Below, piece after piece: positions 7,845 to 16,871 of a stretch of 64,000 nucleotides of DNA (position 1 is its first letter; every line of letters starts with the position of its first letter). The stretch lies in contig NZ_JBHSJF010000006.1 of the NCBI RefSeq assembly GCF_042652085.1, positions 372,001 through 436,000 of the forward strand. The letters run 5' to 3'. The DNA comes from Flaviflagellibacter deserti (GTDB taxonomy: Bacteria; Pseudomonadota; Alphaproteobacteria; Rhizobiales; Methylopilaceae). A program made the translations under genes and the position numbers. The notes beneath the pieces were generated by a model. That model did not search any database and was not told where the DNA came from. It saw nothing but the letters and a program-made list of their open reading frames with translations.

Positions 7845-9764
7845 ATGCCAATCCTTACATTCCCCGATGGTGCCGCGCGTGAATATCCCGCGGGCTCCAC
7901 GGGTCTCGACGTCGCCAAGGCCATCTCGCCATCGCTCGCGAAGCGCACCGTCGCGATGGCCCTCAACGGCACCCTTCACGATCTCGCCGACGAGATCGTC
8001 GCCGACTCGAAGATCGACTTCGTCGGCCGCGACGACCCGCGCGCGCTCGAACTGATCCGCCACGACGCCGCCCACGTGCTGGCCGAGGCGGTGCAGGATC
8101 TGTTCCCCGGCACCCAGGTCACCATCGGCCCGGTGATCGAGAACGGCTTCTATTACGACTTCTTCCGCGAGGAGCCCTTCTCTATCGAGGACCTGGCCGC
8201 CATCGAGAAGAAGATGCGCGAGATCATCGGCCGCGACCGCCCCTTCACCAAGGAGATCTGGTCGCGCGACGAGGCGAAGGAATTCTTCCGCAAAAAGGGC
8301 GAGACCTTCAAGATCGAGCTCGTCGACGCGATCCCGGCCGGGCAGGAACTGAAGATCTACAAGCAGGGCGAATGGCTCGACCTCTGCCGCGGCCCACACA
8401 TGACCTCGACCGGCAAGGTCGGCAATGCGTTCAAGCTGACCAAGGTCGCGGGCGCGTACTGGCGCGGCGATTCCAACAATCCGCAGCTCCAGCGCATCTA
8501 CGGCACGGCTTTCGCCACGCAGGATGAGCTGGACGCCTATCTGCACCAGATCGAGGAGGCCGAGCGCCGCGACCATCGCAAGCTCGGCCGCGAGATGGAT
8601 CTCTTCCACTTCCAGGAGGAGGCGCCCGGCTCGGTGTTCTGGCATCCGAAGGGCTGGACGCTCTTCCAGATGCTGATCGCCTATATGCGCCGCCGTCAGA
8701 ACGCGGCCGGCTACACCGAGGTGAATTCTCCGGACATGATGGACCGGAGTCTCTGGGAGACCTCGGGTCATTGGCAGACCTACCATGACCACATGTTCAC
8801 GACGAAGACCGAGGACGAGCGTGTCTACGCCCTGAAGCCGATGAACTGCCCGGGTCATATCTGCATCTTCAAGAACGGGCTGAAGAGCTATCGCGACCTG
8901 CCGACGAAGCTGGCCGAATTCGGAAAGGTGCATCGCTACGAGCCGTCGGGCGCGTTGCATGGCCTGCTTCGCGTGCGCTCGTTCACCCAGGACGATGCGC
9001 ATGTCTTCTGCACCGCAGAGCAGCTGCTCGAGGAGTGTCTGAAGGTTAACGACCTGATCCTGTCGATCTATCACGACTTCGGCTTCGAGGACGTGCGGAT
9101 CAAGCTCTCCACCCGGCCGGACAAGCGCATCGGCTCGGACGAGGTGTGGGACAGTGCGGAAGAGGCGCTCGAAGGGGCGCTCCGGAAGTCCGGCCGCCCG
9201 TATACGATCAATGCGGGCGAGGGCGCGTTCTACGGGCCGAAGCTCGAATACGTGCTGCGCGATGCGATCGGCCGCGATTGGCAATGTGGCACCCTGCAGG
9301 TCGACTTCAACATGCCGGGACGTCTCGGCGCCTTCTACATCGCCCCTTCGGGCGAGAAAGTGCAGCCGGTCATGCTGCACCGCGCGATGTTCGGCTCGCT
9401 GGAGCGTTTCACCGGTATCCTGATCGAGCAGCATGCCGGCGCGTTTCCGCTCTGGCTGTCGCCGGTCCAGGTCATGGTCGCGACCATCACGCAGGACGCG
9501 GACGACTACGCCCATGACGTGGTCGCGGCGATGAAGAAGGCAGGGCTCCGCGCGGAGGCCGATCTTCGCAACGAGAAGATCACCTACAAGGTGCGCGAGC
9601 ACTCGCTGGCCAAGGTGCCGGTGCTGGCGGTGATCGGCCGGAAGGAAGCAGCGGAGCGGACCCTGTCGATCCGCCGCCTCGGCTCGCCGGACCAGACTCC
9701 GTCGACGCTCGACGACGCGATCAAGGCGCTGGTCGAAGAGGCGAAGGCGCCGGACGAACGTTAG
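7845..9764 (+). CDS. thrS: Threonine-tRNA ligase
   Basis: 639 residues, full length. It charges tRNA-Thr with threonine. Domains in order: N-terminal TGS domain (1-62), the editing domain with HDAAHVLAEAVQDLFP and LCRGPHMTSTG, the class II catalytic core (zinc-binding Cys in MNCPGHICIFK; motif 2 around YEPSGALHGLLRVRSFTQDD), and the anticodon-binding domain near residues 540-639. The convergent gene downstream is separated by a hairpin repeat cassette. Confidence 0.98.
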   Translation: MPILTFPDGAAREYPAGSTGLDVAKAISPSLAKRTVAMALNGTLHDLADEIVADSKIDFVGRDDPRALELIRHDAAHVLAEAVQDLFPGTQVTIGPVIENGFYYDFFREEPFSIEDLAAIEKKMREIIGRDRPFTKEIWSRDEAKEFFRKKGETFKIELVDAIPAGQELKIYKQGEWLDLCRGPHMTSTGKVGNAFKLTKVAGAYWRGDSNNPQLQRIYGTAFATQDELDAYLHQIEEAERRDHRKLGREMDLFHFQEEAPGSVFWHPKGWTLFQMLIAYMRRRQNAAGYTEVNSPDMMDRSLWETSGHWQTYHDHMFTTKTEDERVYALKPMNCPGHICIFKNGLKSYRDLPTKLAEFGKVHRYEPSGALHGLLRVRSFTQDDAHVFCTAEQLLEECLKVNDLILSIYHDFGFEDVRIKLSTRPDKRIGSDEVWDSAEEALEGALRKSGRPYTINAGEGAFYGPKLEYVLRDAIGRDWQCGTLQVDFNMPGRLGAFYIAPSGEKVQPVMLHRAMFGSLERFTGILIEQHAGAFPLWLSPVQVMVATITQDADDYAHDVVAAMKKAGLRAEADLRNEKITYKVREHSLAKVPVLAVIGRKEAAERTLSIRRLGSPDQTPSTLDDAIKALVEEAKAPDER

Positions 9765-9776
9765 GCGCGGGGATCA

Positions 9777-9926
9777 CCCTCTCCCACTGGGAGAGGGCCG
9801 ACTCAAGCCGGAAGGCTTGGAGCGGGGTGAGGGGACTGCCCTCTCGGTCAGGCTCGACGGCGTTCCATCGAGAAGTCTAACCGGCCGACGCTGTCGCGTC
9901 GTGCCGACCTCTCCCTTTGGGAGAGG
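9777..9926. repeat. 150-bp intergenic cassette bounded by related hairpins
   Basis: Two similar hairpins bracket the gap between convergent genes: CCCTCTCCC/ACT/GGGAGAGGG (9777-9797) and CCTCTCCC/TTT/GGGAGAGG (9908-9926). The bases in between include GCGGGGTGAGGGG, typical of a dispersed intergenic repeat of alphaproteobacteria. It probably also terminates thrS and the opposing gene. Confidence 0.65.
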
Positions 9927-9932
9927 CAAGAC

Positions 9933-10904
9933 TCACCGCGCCAGGACGTCGATCCGCGCGTTCTTGCCGGCGGAGACTTCGAACGGCTTTTGGAACGGTT
10001 GAGGCTGTCCGTCGACGCGCGCCACGGCGACATATTCGCCTTCGGCCAGAATGATATCGCGCGTGCTGTTGAGGGTATCGGTCACGGCGTCGCCGCCGGG
10101 TGTGAGGATGTTCCAGTTGGCGTTCTGGATCTCGATCCCGCCCGCGCCGACGAGACGAAGCGCGACATGGGCCGCTTTGTGCAGAACCGCGGCGTCCGTC
10201 AGCTTGCCGGGCTCAACCCGGACCTCGGAGACGACACGGGCATTCGCCTGTCCGTAGGTGGACGTGATCTGGTAGGAGCCAGCCGGCAGGCGCACGATAT
10301 CGCCGGCCTTGATCCTGTCGGCGATCAGCCGCTCCATCTCCCCTTCGGTGCGATGAATCTCGAAGCTGAGATCCTTGGCCGGAATCGCCTTGTTGGCGAC
10401 GCTGCCGGTGAAGCGGATCGCGCCGGCATTGAGCACGATGCGCTGGCTTTCAGCGCCGGTACCTAGCACCACGGGGCGCGTGACGGTCGCGAGTCCATAG
10501 CTGACATGGACGATGTAGCCGCCGGGATCGAGTGTCACTAGCGGGCGCGAATCGGTCGTTTCGACGACGAGCGCGTGGTTGCCGTTGACGTCCGCCTGAT
10601 CGGAGAAGATGCGCCAGCGCAGGCCGGCATTGATCGCGTCCGATCCTTCGAAGAAGAAGGCCTGGAGGCTCAGCACCGTCTTCGTCATCGACGACGGGCT
10701 GACCGGGGCGAGCGTTCCGCGGCGAAGACCATCCGGACTTACGATGCTGCTGCCCGGCGACAGATCGATACCAGGAGCCGGAAGATTCATTCCGGGATCG
10801 GCAAGCGAGTTCGACTGCGCGTGGACGAGCGACGGGGCGGAGACCGCCACCAGCACCGAGACCAGAAGGCTGCGCGCGAGGCGTCGCATTTCCGTGATCA
10901 GCAT
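9933..10904 (-). CDS. Exported hypothetical protein with repeated beta-type segments
   Basis: 323 residues; I do not recognise a named family. A signal peptide is clear (MRRLARSLLVSVLVAVSAPSLVHAQ; the ATG at the sixth codon is a likely alternative start). The mature part contains three stretches of similar pattern, each a short beta-rich unit ending in a glycine-containing turn: LDPGGYIVHVSYGLA, LPAGSYQITSTYGQA and LAEGEYVAVARVDGQ. That suggests a string of carboxypeptidase-regulatory-like or Ig-like modules, probably periplasmic. Convergent with thrS and divergent from the nitroreductase gene. Confidence 0.7.
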   Translation of the reverse strand: MLITEMRRLARSLLVSVLVAVSAPSLVHAQSNSLADPGMNLPAPGIDLSPGSSIVSPDGLRRGTLAPVSPSSMTKTVLSLQAFFFEGSDAINAGLRWRIFSDQADVNGNHALVVETTDSRPLVTLDPGGYIVHVSYGLATVTRPVVLGTGAESQRIVLNAGAIRFTGSVANKAIPAKDLSFEIHRTEGEMERLIADRIKAGDIVRLPAGSYQITSTYGQANARVVSEVRVEPGKLTDAAVLHKAAHVALRLVGAGGIEIQNANWNILTPGGDAVTDTLNSTRDIILAEGEYVAVARVDGQPQPFQKPFEVSAGKNARIDVLAR

Positions 10905-11007
10905 GGAAATGGGTTTTCACGAAACCGGGGCATTTGCAAGACAACGACGGTCGGCGTTGCCCACTGTGCCGGATTTTGCGAAGAGGTGTGACATATCTGG
11001 AGAGTAC

Positions 11008-11574
11008 ATGCCCGAAGCCATCGACCTTCTGCTCACCCGCCGTTCCGTGCCTGCGTTCACGCTCACCGAACCCGGCCCTTCCAAGGAACAGCTCGAGCAA
11101 ATGCTCACCGCCGCGAGCCGCGTGCCGGATCACGGCAAGCTCGCGCCCTGGCGGTTCATCCTGATCGAGGGACCCGCCCGCAAGACCTTCTCGGCAAAGC
11201 TGACCGAGCTTGCCCTGGCCGAACGCCCGGATGCCGACCGCCAGAAACTGTCGGAAGACGAGAAGAAGTTCGACGCGCCGCTGACCGTGGTCGTCGTCAG
11301 CCGCTCCGGGCCGCATGTGAAGATCCCGGAATGGGAGCAGAACCTTTCGGTCGGCGCCGCCTGCATGAACCTTGTCGCGGCGGCTCATGCACTCGGGTTC
11401 AAGGCCAACTGGCTGACCGGCTGGGGCTCCTACGACCGTCGTGTCGCGGAACTGCTCGGCCTGTCGTCGACGGAAAAGGTGGCCGGCTTCATCCATATCG
11501 GTTCGAGCGACATGGTACCGGCAGACCGTCCGCGTCCGCCGCTCGACGAGATCGCGACCCGGTGGATCGGGTGA
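11008..11574 (+). CDS. Nitroreductase family protein
   Basis: 188 residues from an ATG preceded by GGAGAG. It belongs to the FMN-dependent nitroreductase fold, short single-domain type related to YdjA/RutE: RRSVPAFTLTEPGPS at the N-terminus, AASRVPDHGKLAPWRFILIEG, and the NLSVGAACMNLVAAAHALGFKANWLTGW helix. The stop overlaps the start of the following flavin reductase gene by four bases (GTGA), so the two are translationally coupled: one would supply reduced flavin and the other use it. The natural substrate cannot be told from sequence. Confidence 0.92.
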   Translation: MPEAIDLLLTRRSVPAFTLTEPGPSKEQLEQMLTAASRVPDHGKLAPWRFILIEGPARKTFSAKLTELALAERPDADRQKLSEDEKKFDAPLTVVVVSRSGPHVKIPEWEQNLSVGAACMNLVAAAHALGFKANWLTGWGSYDRRVAELLGLSSTEKVAGFIHIGSSDMVPADRPRPPLDEIATRWIG

Positions 11575-12188
11575 GCGAGGACATCCACTTCTACGAACCG
11601 GCCAAGGGGCACAGGCTCCCGCACGATCCGTTCAAGGCAATCATCGCGCCGCGTCCGATCGGCTGGATTTCGTCAGTGGATCTAAAGGGGCGGGTCAATC
11701 TCGCCCCCTACAGTTTCTTCAACGCCTTCTCGTCCGTGCCGCCGATCATCGGCTTCTCCAGCGAAGGTTGGAAAGACAGCGTCACGAACATCGAGGCGAC
11801 GAAGGAATTCGTCTTCAACCTCGCGACCATGCCCCTGGCCGAGGCGATGAATGCGACGGGCGCGCCGCATCCGCACGGCGTCGACGAGATGCGGGAGGCC
11901 GGGCTAGACCCTGCGCCGTCGCAGATCGTCAGGGCGCCACGGGTGGCGAAGAGCCCGGCGGCGCTCGAATGCCGTCTGCTCGACATCATCGAGCTGAAGG
12001 ACCTCGACGGGCAGAAGCTCGGCCGATACCTCATCCTCGGCCAGGTCGTCGGCGTCCACATCGACCGCGCCTATCTGGTCGATGGGCTGTTCGACACCGC
12101 CGCCGCCCGTCCGATCGCGCGCTGCGGCTACCGCGCAGATTATGCCGAGGTCGCGAGCCTCTTCGAGATGAACAGACTTCAGCGCTGA
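11571..12188 (+). CDS. Flavin reductase family protein
   Basis: 205 residues from a GTG that overlaps the upstream stop codon. It is an FMN-binding split-barrel protein of the flavin reductase/DIM6 group: PFKAIIAPRPIGWISSVD, NLAPYSFFNAFSSVPPIIGFS and VFNLATMPLAEAMN, the pattern of the family that often carries FMN tightly. The four-base coupling with the nitroreductase gene is the best clue to function: a two-component flavin redox pair. Confidence 0.92.
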   Translation: MSEDIHFYEPAKGHRLPHDPFKAIIAPRPIGWISSVDLKGRVNLAPYSFFNAFSSVPPIIGFSSEGWKDSVTNIEATKEFVFNLATMPLAEAMNATGAPHPHGVDEMREAGLDPAPSQIVRAPRVAKSPAALECRLLDIIELKDLDGQKLGRYLILGQVVGVHIDRAYLVDGLFDTAAARPIARCGYRADYAEVASLFEMNRLQR

Positions 12189-12277
12189 TCCTCGTTCTCC
12201 GCTATCGTCGACGGATGGAGCCCGCGCCGGCGGTGCGTATCTGCCTCTGACGTCTCGGCGAATGGGGGAGCGGAAGA

Positions 12278-13456
12278 ATGGTCTCAAATCGCATCGCTGC
12301 CGCGAATGCAGCCGCCTCGGCAATCGGCCGCTTTTTCATGGAGTGCGGCGAACGGCGCCGAAATCCCGACCTCTCCGACCTCACCTTCGGCAATCCGAAC
12401 GAGATGCCCTTGGCCGGGATCGGCGATGCGATCCGCGCTCGGGCCGTGCCGCGGAACAAGGACTGGTTCGCCTATAAGGCGAGCGAGGCCGAGCCGCAGG
12501 CCTTCATTGCCGAACATGCCGGTCGCGAACTGGGTTTGAAATTCGAACCCGCCGATATCGCGCTGACGGCCGGTGCGTTCGCCGCGATCAATGTTGCGAT
12601 CCATATGGTGCTCGACGCCGGCGACGAGGCGATCTTCTCCGAGCCCGCTTGGTTCTGCTATGAGCCGATGCTGCTCGCAGCCGGCGTGGTGCCGCGGAAG
12701 GTCCGCCTCAAGCCGCCCGCGTTCGATCTCGACCTTGCCGCGATCGAGGCGGCGATCAGCCCGAAAACGCGGCTGGTCATCGTCAACACGCCGCACAATC
12801 CGACCGGCCGCATCTGCGACCGTGCCACGCTTGCAGAACTGGCGGACTTGCTGGAGCGTGCGTCCCGACGGGTCGGCCACCGGATCTATCTGCTTTCGGA
12901 CGAGCCCTATCGGCGACTCCGGTTCGACGGCAGAGGCTTCGTCAGTCCGGCTACCCTCTATCCCTGGACCCTGATTTCATACAGCTACGGTAAAGTCCTG
13001 CTCGCCCCGGGCCAGCGCATCGGCTATCTCGCGATCTCTCCCCTGATGCCTCCGTCCGATCGCCAGGCGATCCGGGACTCCATGCTGGTCGCGCAGATGG
13101 CGCTTGGCTGGTGTTTCCCCAACGCTGTCATGCAATACGCCGTGCCGGATCTCGAAACGCTGTCGATCGACCTGAACGCGCTGACCAGTCGCCGCGACCG
13201 GCTGATTTCCGTTCTGGATACGGCGGGATATGGCCCGCTGGTCCCGGAAGGCACATTCTATATCTGGAGCAAATGGCCCAAAGGCGCCCCCAACCTGTTT
13301 TGGCAGGCGCTGGCGGAGCGGGATGTACTGGTCTTGCCCGGTGGCTTCATGAACTTGCCAGAGTATTTCCGCATCAGTCTCACGGCCTCGGATGCAATGG
13401 TCGACCGGGCGCTGCCGGTATTCACCGAGGTGGCACAGGAGAATACTGACGATTGA
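12278..13456 (+). CDS. Class I/II aminotransferase
   Basis: 392 residues, PLP-dependent fold type I. Visible motifs: LTFGNPNEMPL at the N-terminus, the NTPHNPTGR motif, LLSDEPYRRLRF with the pyridine-ring Asp, and the Schiff-base lysine Lys239 in SYGKVLLAPGQRIGY. The terminal RISLTASD carries the carboxylate-binding Arg. It resembles aspartate/aromatic-type aminotransferases; the substrate is not predictable. It stands alone between the flavin reductase gene and a candidate CtrA-type promoter. Confidence 0.9.
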   Translation: MVSNRIAAANAAASAIGRFFMECGERRRNPDLSDLTFGNPNEMPLAGIGDAIRARAVPRNKDWFAYKASEAEPQAFIAEHAGRELGLKFEPADIALTAGAFAAINVAIHMVLDAGDEAIFSEPAWFCYEPMLLAAGVVPRKVRLKPPAFDLDLAAIEAAISPKTRLVIVNTPHNPTGRICDRATLAELADLLERASRRVGHRIYLLSDEPYRRLRFDGRGFVSPATLYPWTLISYSYGKVLLAPGQRIGYLAISPLMPPSDRQAIRDSMLVAQMALGWCFPNAVMQYAVPDLETLSIDLNALTSRRDRLISVLDTAGYGPLVPEGTFYIWSKWPKGAPNLFWQALAERDVLVLPGGFMNLPEYFRISLTASDAMVDRALPVFTEVAQENTDD

Positions 13457-13476
13457 CCGGCCTTGGTGTGTGCAAC

Positions 13477-13508
13477 GTTAACCGTTGTTAACGTCTCGTT
13501 TACCATAA
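13477..13508 (+). promoter_or_regulatory. Candidate CtrA-type binding site
   Basis: GTTAAC (13477-13482), CGTT, GTTAAC (13487-13492) gives two TTAA half-sites six bases apart, followed by TTTACCATAA (13499-13508), close to the TTAACCAT half-site. CtrA consensus in alphaproteobacteria is TTAA-N7-TTAA, so the spacing is one short. It lies 60-95 bp before the SLT gene start. Confidence 0.4.
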
Positions 13509-13570
13509 GCGGCCGAAGCTCGCGGCGGGCAGGAAATAGCCCGATTCCACCGTCTGGTGCCGCCGCAACT

Positions 13571-14488
13571 ATGAGCAACTGGTCCGTCAGTTCAGTCACC
13601 CAAAGCGTTTCCGGCGCCCTGCGCCGGGCGGCTTCGGCGACGGGCGCGGGCTTCGACTACCTCGTCAAAACTGCGATGCGCGAGTCGAGCATGGACCCGT
13701 CGGCCAAGGCCAAGGGTTCTTCCGCCGCCGGCATGTTCCAGTTCACCGAGCAGACCTGGCTGCAGATGGTGAAGGAGGAGGGACCGAAATACGGCCTCGA
13801 CGGCCAGGCCGACGCGATCACCAGGACGCCGTCCGGCCGGTTCACGGTCAAGGATCCGGAGCAGAAGGAAGACATCCTCGCTCTCCGTTACGATCCGCAG
13901 ATCTCGTCGGTTATGGCCGGCGCCTTCACCCAGCGCAACGAAGAGACCATGACGGCCGCGCTGCGCCGTCCGCCGAGCGATGGCGAGCTTTATGCGGCTC
14001 ATTTCCTTGGTGCCCAAGGCGCGATCGACCTGATCAGGCTCGCGTCCTCCAATCCCGCCGCGTCGGCGGCAAAGGCGTTCCCGGACGCGGCCGCCGCCAA
14101 CCCAACGATCTTCTACAACAAGGGCCAACCGCGCAGTTCCTCGGAAGTGCTCGCGGGTTTGGTGAAGAAGCACGACGGCACGCCGGCCGTGCCGAGCTAC
14201 ACCAGCGGCCAGACCCTGATGGCGGCGAGCCAGGCTCAGCCGCTTTATCCGACGGCGAGCTATGCCAATCAGGGCCCATTGTTCAATTCCCTGTTCTCGA
14301 CCAACCGCCGTCCGCCGGTATCCGCCTATGTCCAGGGCATCTGGTCGGGTCTGCAGGCACCGGCAAGCGCCTCGAACGGGACCGGCCCCGTTCGCGCTAC
14401 CAACAACACGGGCATGCCGCTCGATCTCTCGTCGTACAGAAAATCCGGCGAGCAACAGGCCGGAAACCAGACCACAAAAGGGGTGTAA
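13571..14488 (+). CDS. SLT-domain lytic transglycosylase-like protein
   Basis: 305 residues from the ATG at 13571. An SLT-type lysozyme-like domain occupies about residues 28-180: DYLVKTAMRESSMDPSAKAKG carries the catalytic Glu38, then SAAGMFQFTEQTWLQMV and LYAAHFLGAQGA. The C-terminal 120 residues are low-complexity (Ser/Ala/Pro/Gln). No signal peptide is seen, which is unusual for a peptidoglycan hydrolase and suggests export with the flagellar or another apparatus. It is four bases upstream of a DUF2336 gene, a pairing that fits cell-cycle or motility control. Confidence 0.85.
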   Translation: MSNWSVSSVTQSVSGALRRAASATGAGFDYLVKTAMRESSMDPSAKAKGSSAAGMFQFTEQTWLQMVKEEGPKYGLDGQADAITRTPSGRFTVKDPEQKEDILALRYDPQISSVMAGAFTQRNEETMTAALRRPPSDGELYAAHFLGAQGAIDLIRLASSNPAASAAKAFPDAAAANPTIFYNKGQPRSSSEVLAGLVKKHDGTPAVPSYTSGQTLMAASQAQPLYPTASYANQGPLFNSLFSTNRRPPVSAYVQGIWSGLQAPASASNGTGPVRATNNTGMPLDLSSYRKSGEQQAGNQTTKGV

Positions 14489-14492
14489 GGCG

Positions 14493-15638
14493 ATGATCGT
14501 CCAGCGTTTCCTTGCATGGGCACCGACCGCGATGCCCGATCTCCGCGCGGAAGCCGCCGGGGCATTGGCGCGGGTCTATCTCTATTCCGATCTCATTCCA
14601 GGAGAACGCGAGCGCGCCGCGGCAGCGCTGACGCTCCTCCTCGAAGATCGTTGCCTCGATGTCCGCCAGAACATCGCCGAGGCCTTCGCTTCGCACCCAG
14701 CCGCTCCGCGTCACATCGTTCTGGCGCTCGCCCATGATGCTCCGGATATCGCGATGCCGGTCCTGCAGCGCTCTCCGGTTCTGAACGATCAGGATCTGAT
14801 CGAGATTCTCGCCACGCGCGGAGAAGAGGTCCAGGCCGCGATCGCATGTCGTCCGGACTTGAGCGCGGCCCTTGCGGCGGCGATCGGCGAAATCGCGGGC
14901 CCCCGCGCTTGCGTGGTCCTGCTTCAGAATGCCGAGGCGAAATTTACCCCGGGCGTCTTCGCCCGGCTGACACAGCGTTACGGCAACGATCACGAAATCC
15001 GCTCGATCCTGTTGAATCGCAACGATCTTCCGATCAGTGAGCGGCAGATACTGCTTCTCAGGCTCGCCCATAGCCTGGGCCGGGTTGCGGAGCGTGAATT
15101 CCAGATCGGAAAGGAGCGTGTTCGCCAGCTCACGGAGGATGCCGCCCAGCGCGCCACCTTGATGCTCGCGGGAGAGGAAGCCCACAACGTGCCGGGTCTC
15201 GTCAGCCATCTTCGCACTAGCGAGCAGCTGACCACGGGTCTTGTCCTGAAGGCCCTTCTGCGTGGGGATCTCGGCTTCGTACGGTCGGCGTTCGCGGAGC
15301 TCACGGGCATGGAGCTCCACCGCGTCGAGCGCTTCCTCGAAGAGCCGGAGCGTGCGGGCTTCCGCGCCCTTTATCGGAGCGCCGGTTTCCCGGAGCCCTA
15401 TCTCACGGTCTTCCAGGCCGGATTGGCAAGTTGGTACGACAGCGACCGGCGCGACCTTTCGATCGCTGCTGGCCGGAAGCAAGCCGCGGAGCGGGCCCTG
15501 CAAGCCGCGGAAAATCACCCGCGAGAACTGGGCCAAGCAATCAATCTGCTGAGCCGGATTGCCACCGAAGCCGCCCGGTACGAGGCGCGCGAGAGGCTGC
15601 AGGCTTACGCCGAGCCGTTGAGGTTGGCAGCGGCTTAA
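14493..15638 (+). CDS. DUF2336 domain-containing protein
   Basis: 381 residues, ATG start four bases after the upstream stop. The sequence is almost wholly helical and reads as HEAT-like repeats: AAAALTLLLEDRCLDVRQNIAEAFASHP, HIVLALAHDAPDIAMPVLQRSP, DLIEILATRGEEVQAAIACRP. This is the DUF2336 family, common in alphaproteobacteria and of unknown molecular function, probably a cytoplasmic protein-protein scaffold. The short gap indicates one operon with the SLT gene. Confidence 0.85.
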   Translation: MIVQRFLAWAPTAMPDLRAEAAGALARVYLYSDLIPGERERAAAALTLLLEDRCLDVRQNIAEAFASHPAAPRHIVLALAHDAPDIAMPVLQRSPVLNDQDLIEILATRGEEVQAAIACRPDLSAALAAAIGEIAGPRACVVLLQNAEAKFTPGVFARLTQRYGNDHEIRSILLNRNDLPISERQILLLRLAHSLGRVAEREFQIGKERVRQLTEDAAQRATLMLAGEEAHNVPGLVSHLRTSEQLTTGLVLKALLRGDLGFVRSAFAELTGMELHRVERFLEEPERAGFRALYRSAGFPEPYLTVFQAGLASWYDSDRRDLSIAAGRKQAAERALQAAENHPRELGQAINLLSRIATEAARYEARERLQAYAEPLRLAAA

Positions 15639-15693
15639 TCACCGCTTTCCCACAGGTTTTCAACAAGCCTGTCACAAGGGCAGGCTTGCAGGC

Positions 15694-16269
15694 TCAGTGC
15701 TCGACGTTGATCTTCACGAAGCGGTCGACACCGATGATGCGCTCGCGGGCCGTGCGGAGCGAGGTGACGAGGCTGCGGGCAATGTCGTCGCCGCCATTGC
15801 GGACATCGTTGCGGACAACGGCGCGGATTGCGTCGACATGGCCGTCGACGAGATCGAGCACGGTCTGGTCGATCTCCTCGGCGCCTTCAATCAAGTCGCA
15901 CATTCCGTCGGCGAACTCGGCGGCCAGCGGATAGCCGAACGTCTTGCCCTGACCGCGGATATCGTGTCCGGCGCGGTAAAGGATCTGGCGGGCCTCGTCG
16001 TCGGCAGGCGTTTCGCGAAGCTTCACCCGTGCTTCTTCGAGATGGTCGATTTCGAGTACCATCCAGCCGGAGAATTCCTTCTCCAGCTCGACGAGAGCCG
16101 CTTCCGCGCGCTCCAGCGCCGCCATGTCGAACGTGTCCACCCCGCCCGGACCGCCGATCGTCATCGCGCGTTTGCGGAGAGTGGCCGGCGGCGTGATGAC
16201 CTTGTGGTCCTTGTGAACCACAGTCTCCACCTTGTCCTCGCGGCGGCTTCTGCTCTTCAAGCTGCTCAT
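15694..16269 (-). CDS. HPt (histidine phosphotransfer) domain protein
   Basis: 191 residues. The central helical region contains AGHDIRGQGKTFGYPLAAEFA; His102 in HDIRGQGKTFG aligns with the phosphorylated His of HPt domains (HxxKGxxxxFG). It would relay phosphate between a kinase and a response regulator. The first 45 residues are basic and probably disordered. Its start overlaps the stop of the response regulator gene by four bases (16266-16269), so the two are translated together. No kinase is adjacent; the hybrid kinase at 23127 is a possible partner but that is inference. Confidence 0.85.
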   Translation of the reverse strand: MSSLKSRSRREDKVETVVHKDHKVITPPATLRKRAMTIGGPGGVDTFDMAALERAEAALVELEKEFSGWMVLEIDHLEEARVKLRETPADDEARQILYRAGHDIRGQGKTFGYPLAAEFADGMCDLIEGAEEIDQTVLDLVDGHVDAIRAVVRNDVRNGGDDIARSLVTSLRTARERIIGVDRFVKINVEH

Positions 16270-16811
16270 ATCGCTTCGCGGGCCTTGTGGTAGAGGGGTT
16301 GCTGTTCGATCAGCTCGACGACTTCAGCCGTACGGCGTTCCGGACCGAGATAATTGGCCGATTGGGTGCGCCGTCGATCGGGCCCGAAATAGTCCTTGGT
16401 CTGGACGAACGGACGCGGATTCACGACCACGTTCAGGATGCGCTGGTAGAGCGATTTCGCCGAGATCGGCTTGCACAGGAATTCGGTGACGCCGGCATCT
16501 CGCGCGCGGAGCACGCGGCTCTTTTCCGAATGGCCGGTCAGCATGATGATCGGCGCATAAGGGTTTGAGTTTGCGCCCGGTTTCCGGATCATCGCGGTCA
16601 GTTCGAGACCGTCGAAGATCGGCATGGCCCAGTCGGTGATGACGATGTCGGGCAGATAGGTCGTGTAGGCTTCGAGCCCCGCCGCGCCGTCTTCCGCTTC
16701 ATAGACCTCGCGGGAGCCGAAGCTGTGGAGCAGCGTCCGCAGGATACGGCGCATATGCGCATTGTCGTCGATGACGAGAAAGCGGAGCTTGTTGAAGTCG
16801 ACCCGGATCAT
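16266..16811 (-). CDS. Single-domain response regulator with C-terminal tail
   Basis: 181 residues. A CheY-like receiver fills residues 9-130: acidic pocket Asp15-Asp16 in LVIDDNAHMR, phosphoacceptor Asp60 in VITDWAMPIFDG, Thr in IIMLTGHS and Lys in FLCKPIS. The remaining 50 residues carry the repeated pattern GPDRRR/GPERR (KDYFGPDRRR, NYLGPERRT), seen in rhizobial regulators of this type. No DNA-binding domain, so output is by protein contact. Forms an operon with the HPt gene. Confidence 0.93.
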   Translation of the reverse strand: MIRVDFNKLRFLVIDDNAHMRRILRTLLHSFGSREVYEAEDGAAGLEAYTTYLPDIVITDWAMPIFDGLELTAMIRKPGANSNPYAPIIMLTGHSEKSRVLRARDAGVTEFLCKPISAKSLYQRILNVVVNPRPFVQTKDYFGPDRRRTQSANYLGPERRTAEVVELIEQQPLYHKAREAI

Positions 16812-16871
16812 AACGGCCCCGGCGCATCCGCGAGATGCGGATACCAGCTTCGGGACTTTGCCTGCGCAGGG

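Noticed and set aside
7755..9602. 615-codon antisense frame over thrS
   Set aside because: Shadow of thrS; composition typical of a reversed high-GC frame.
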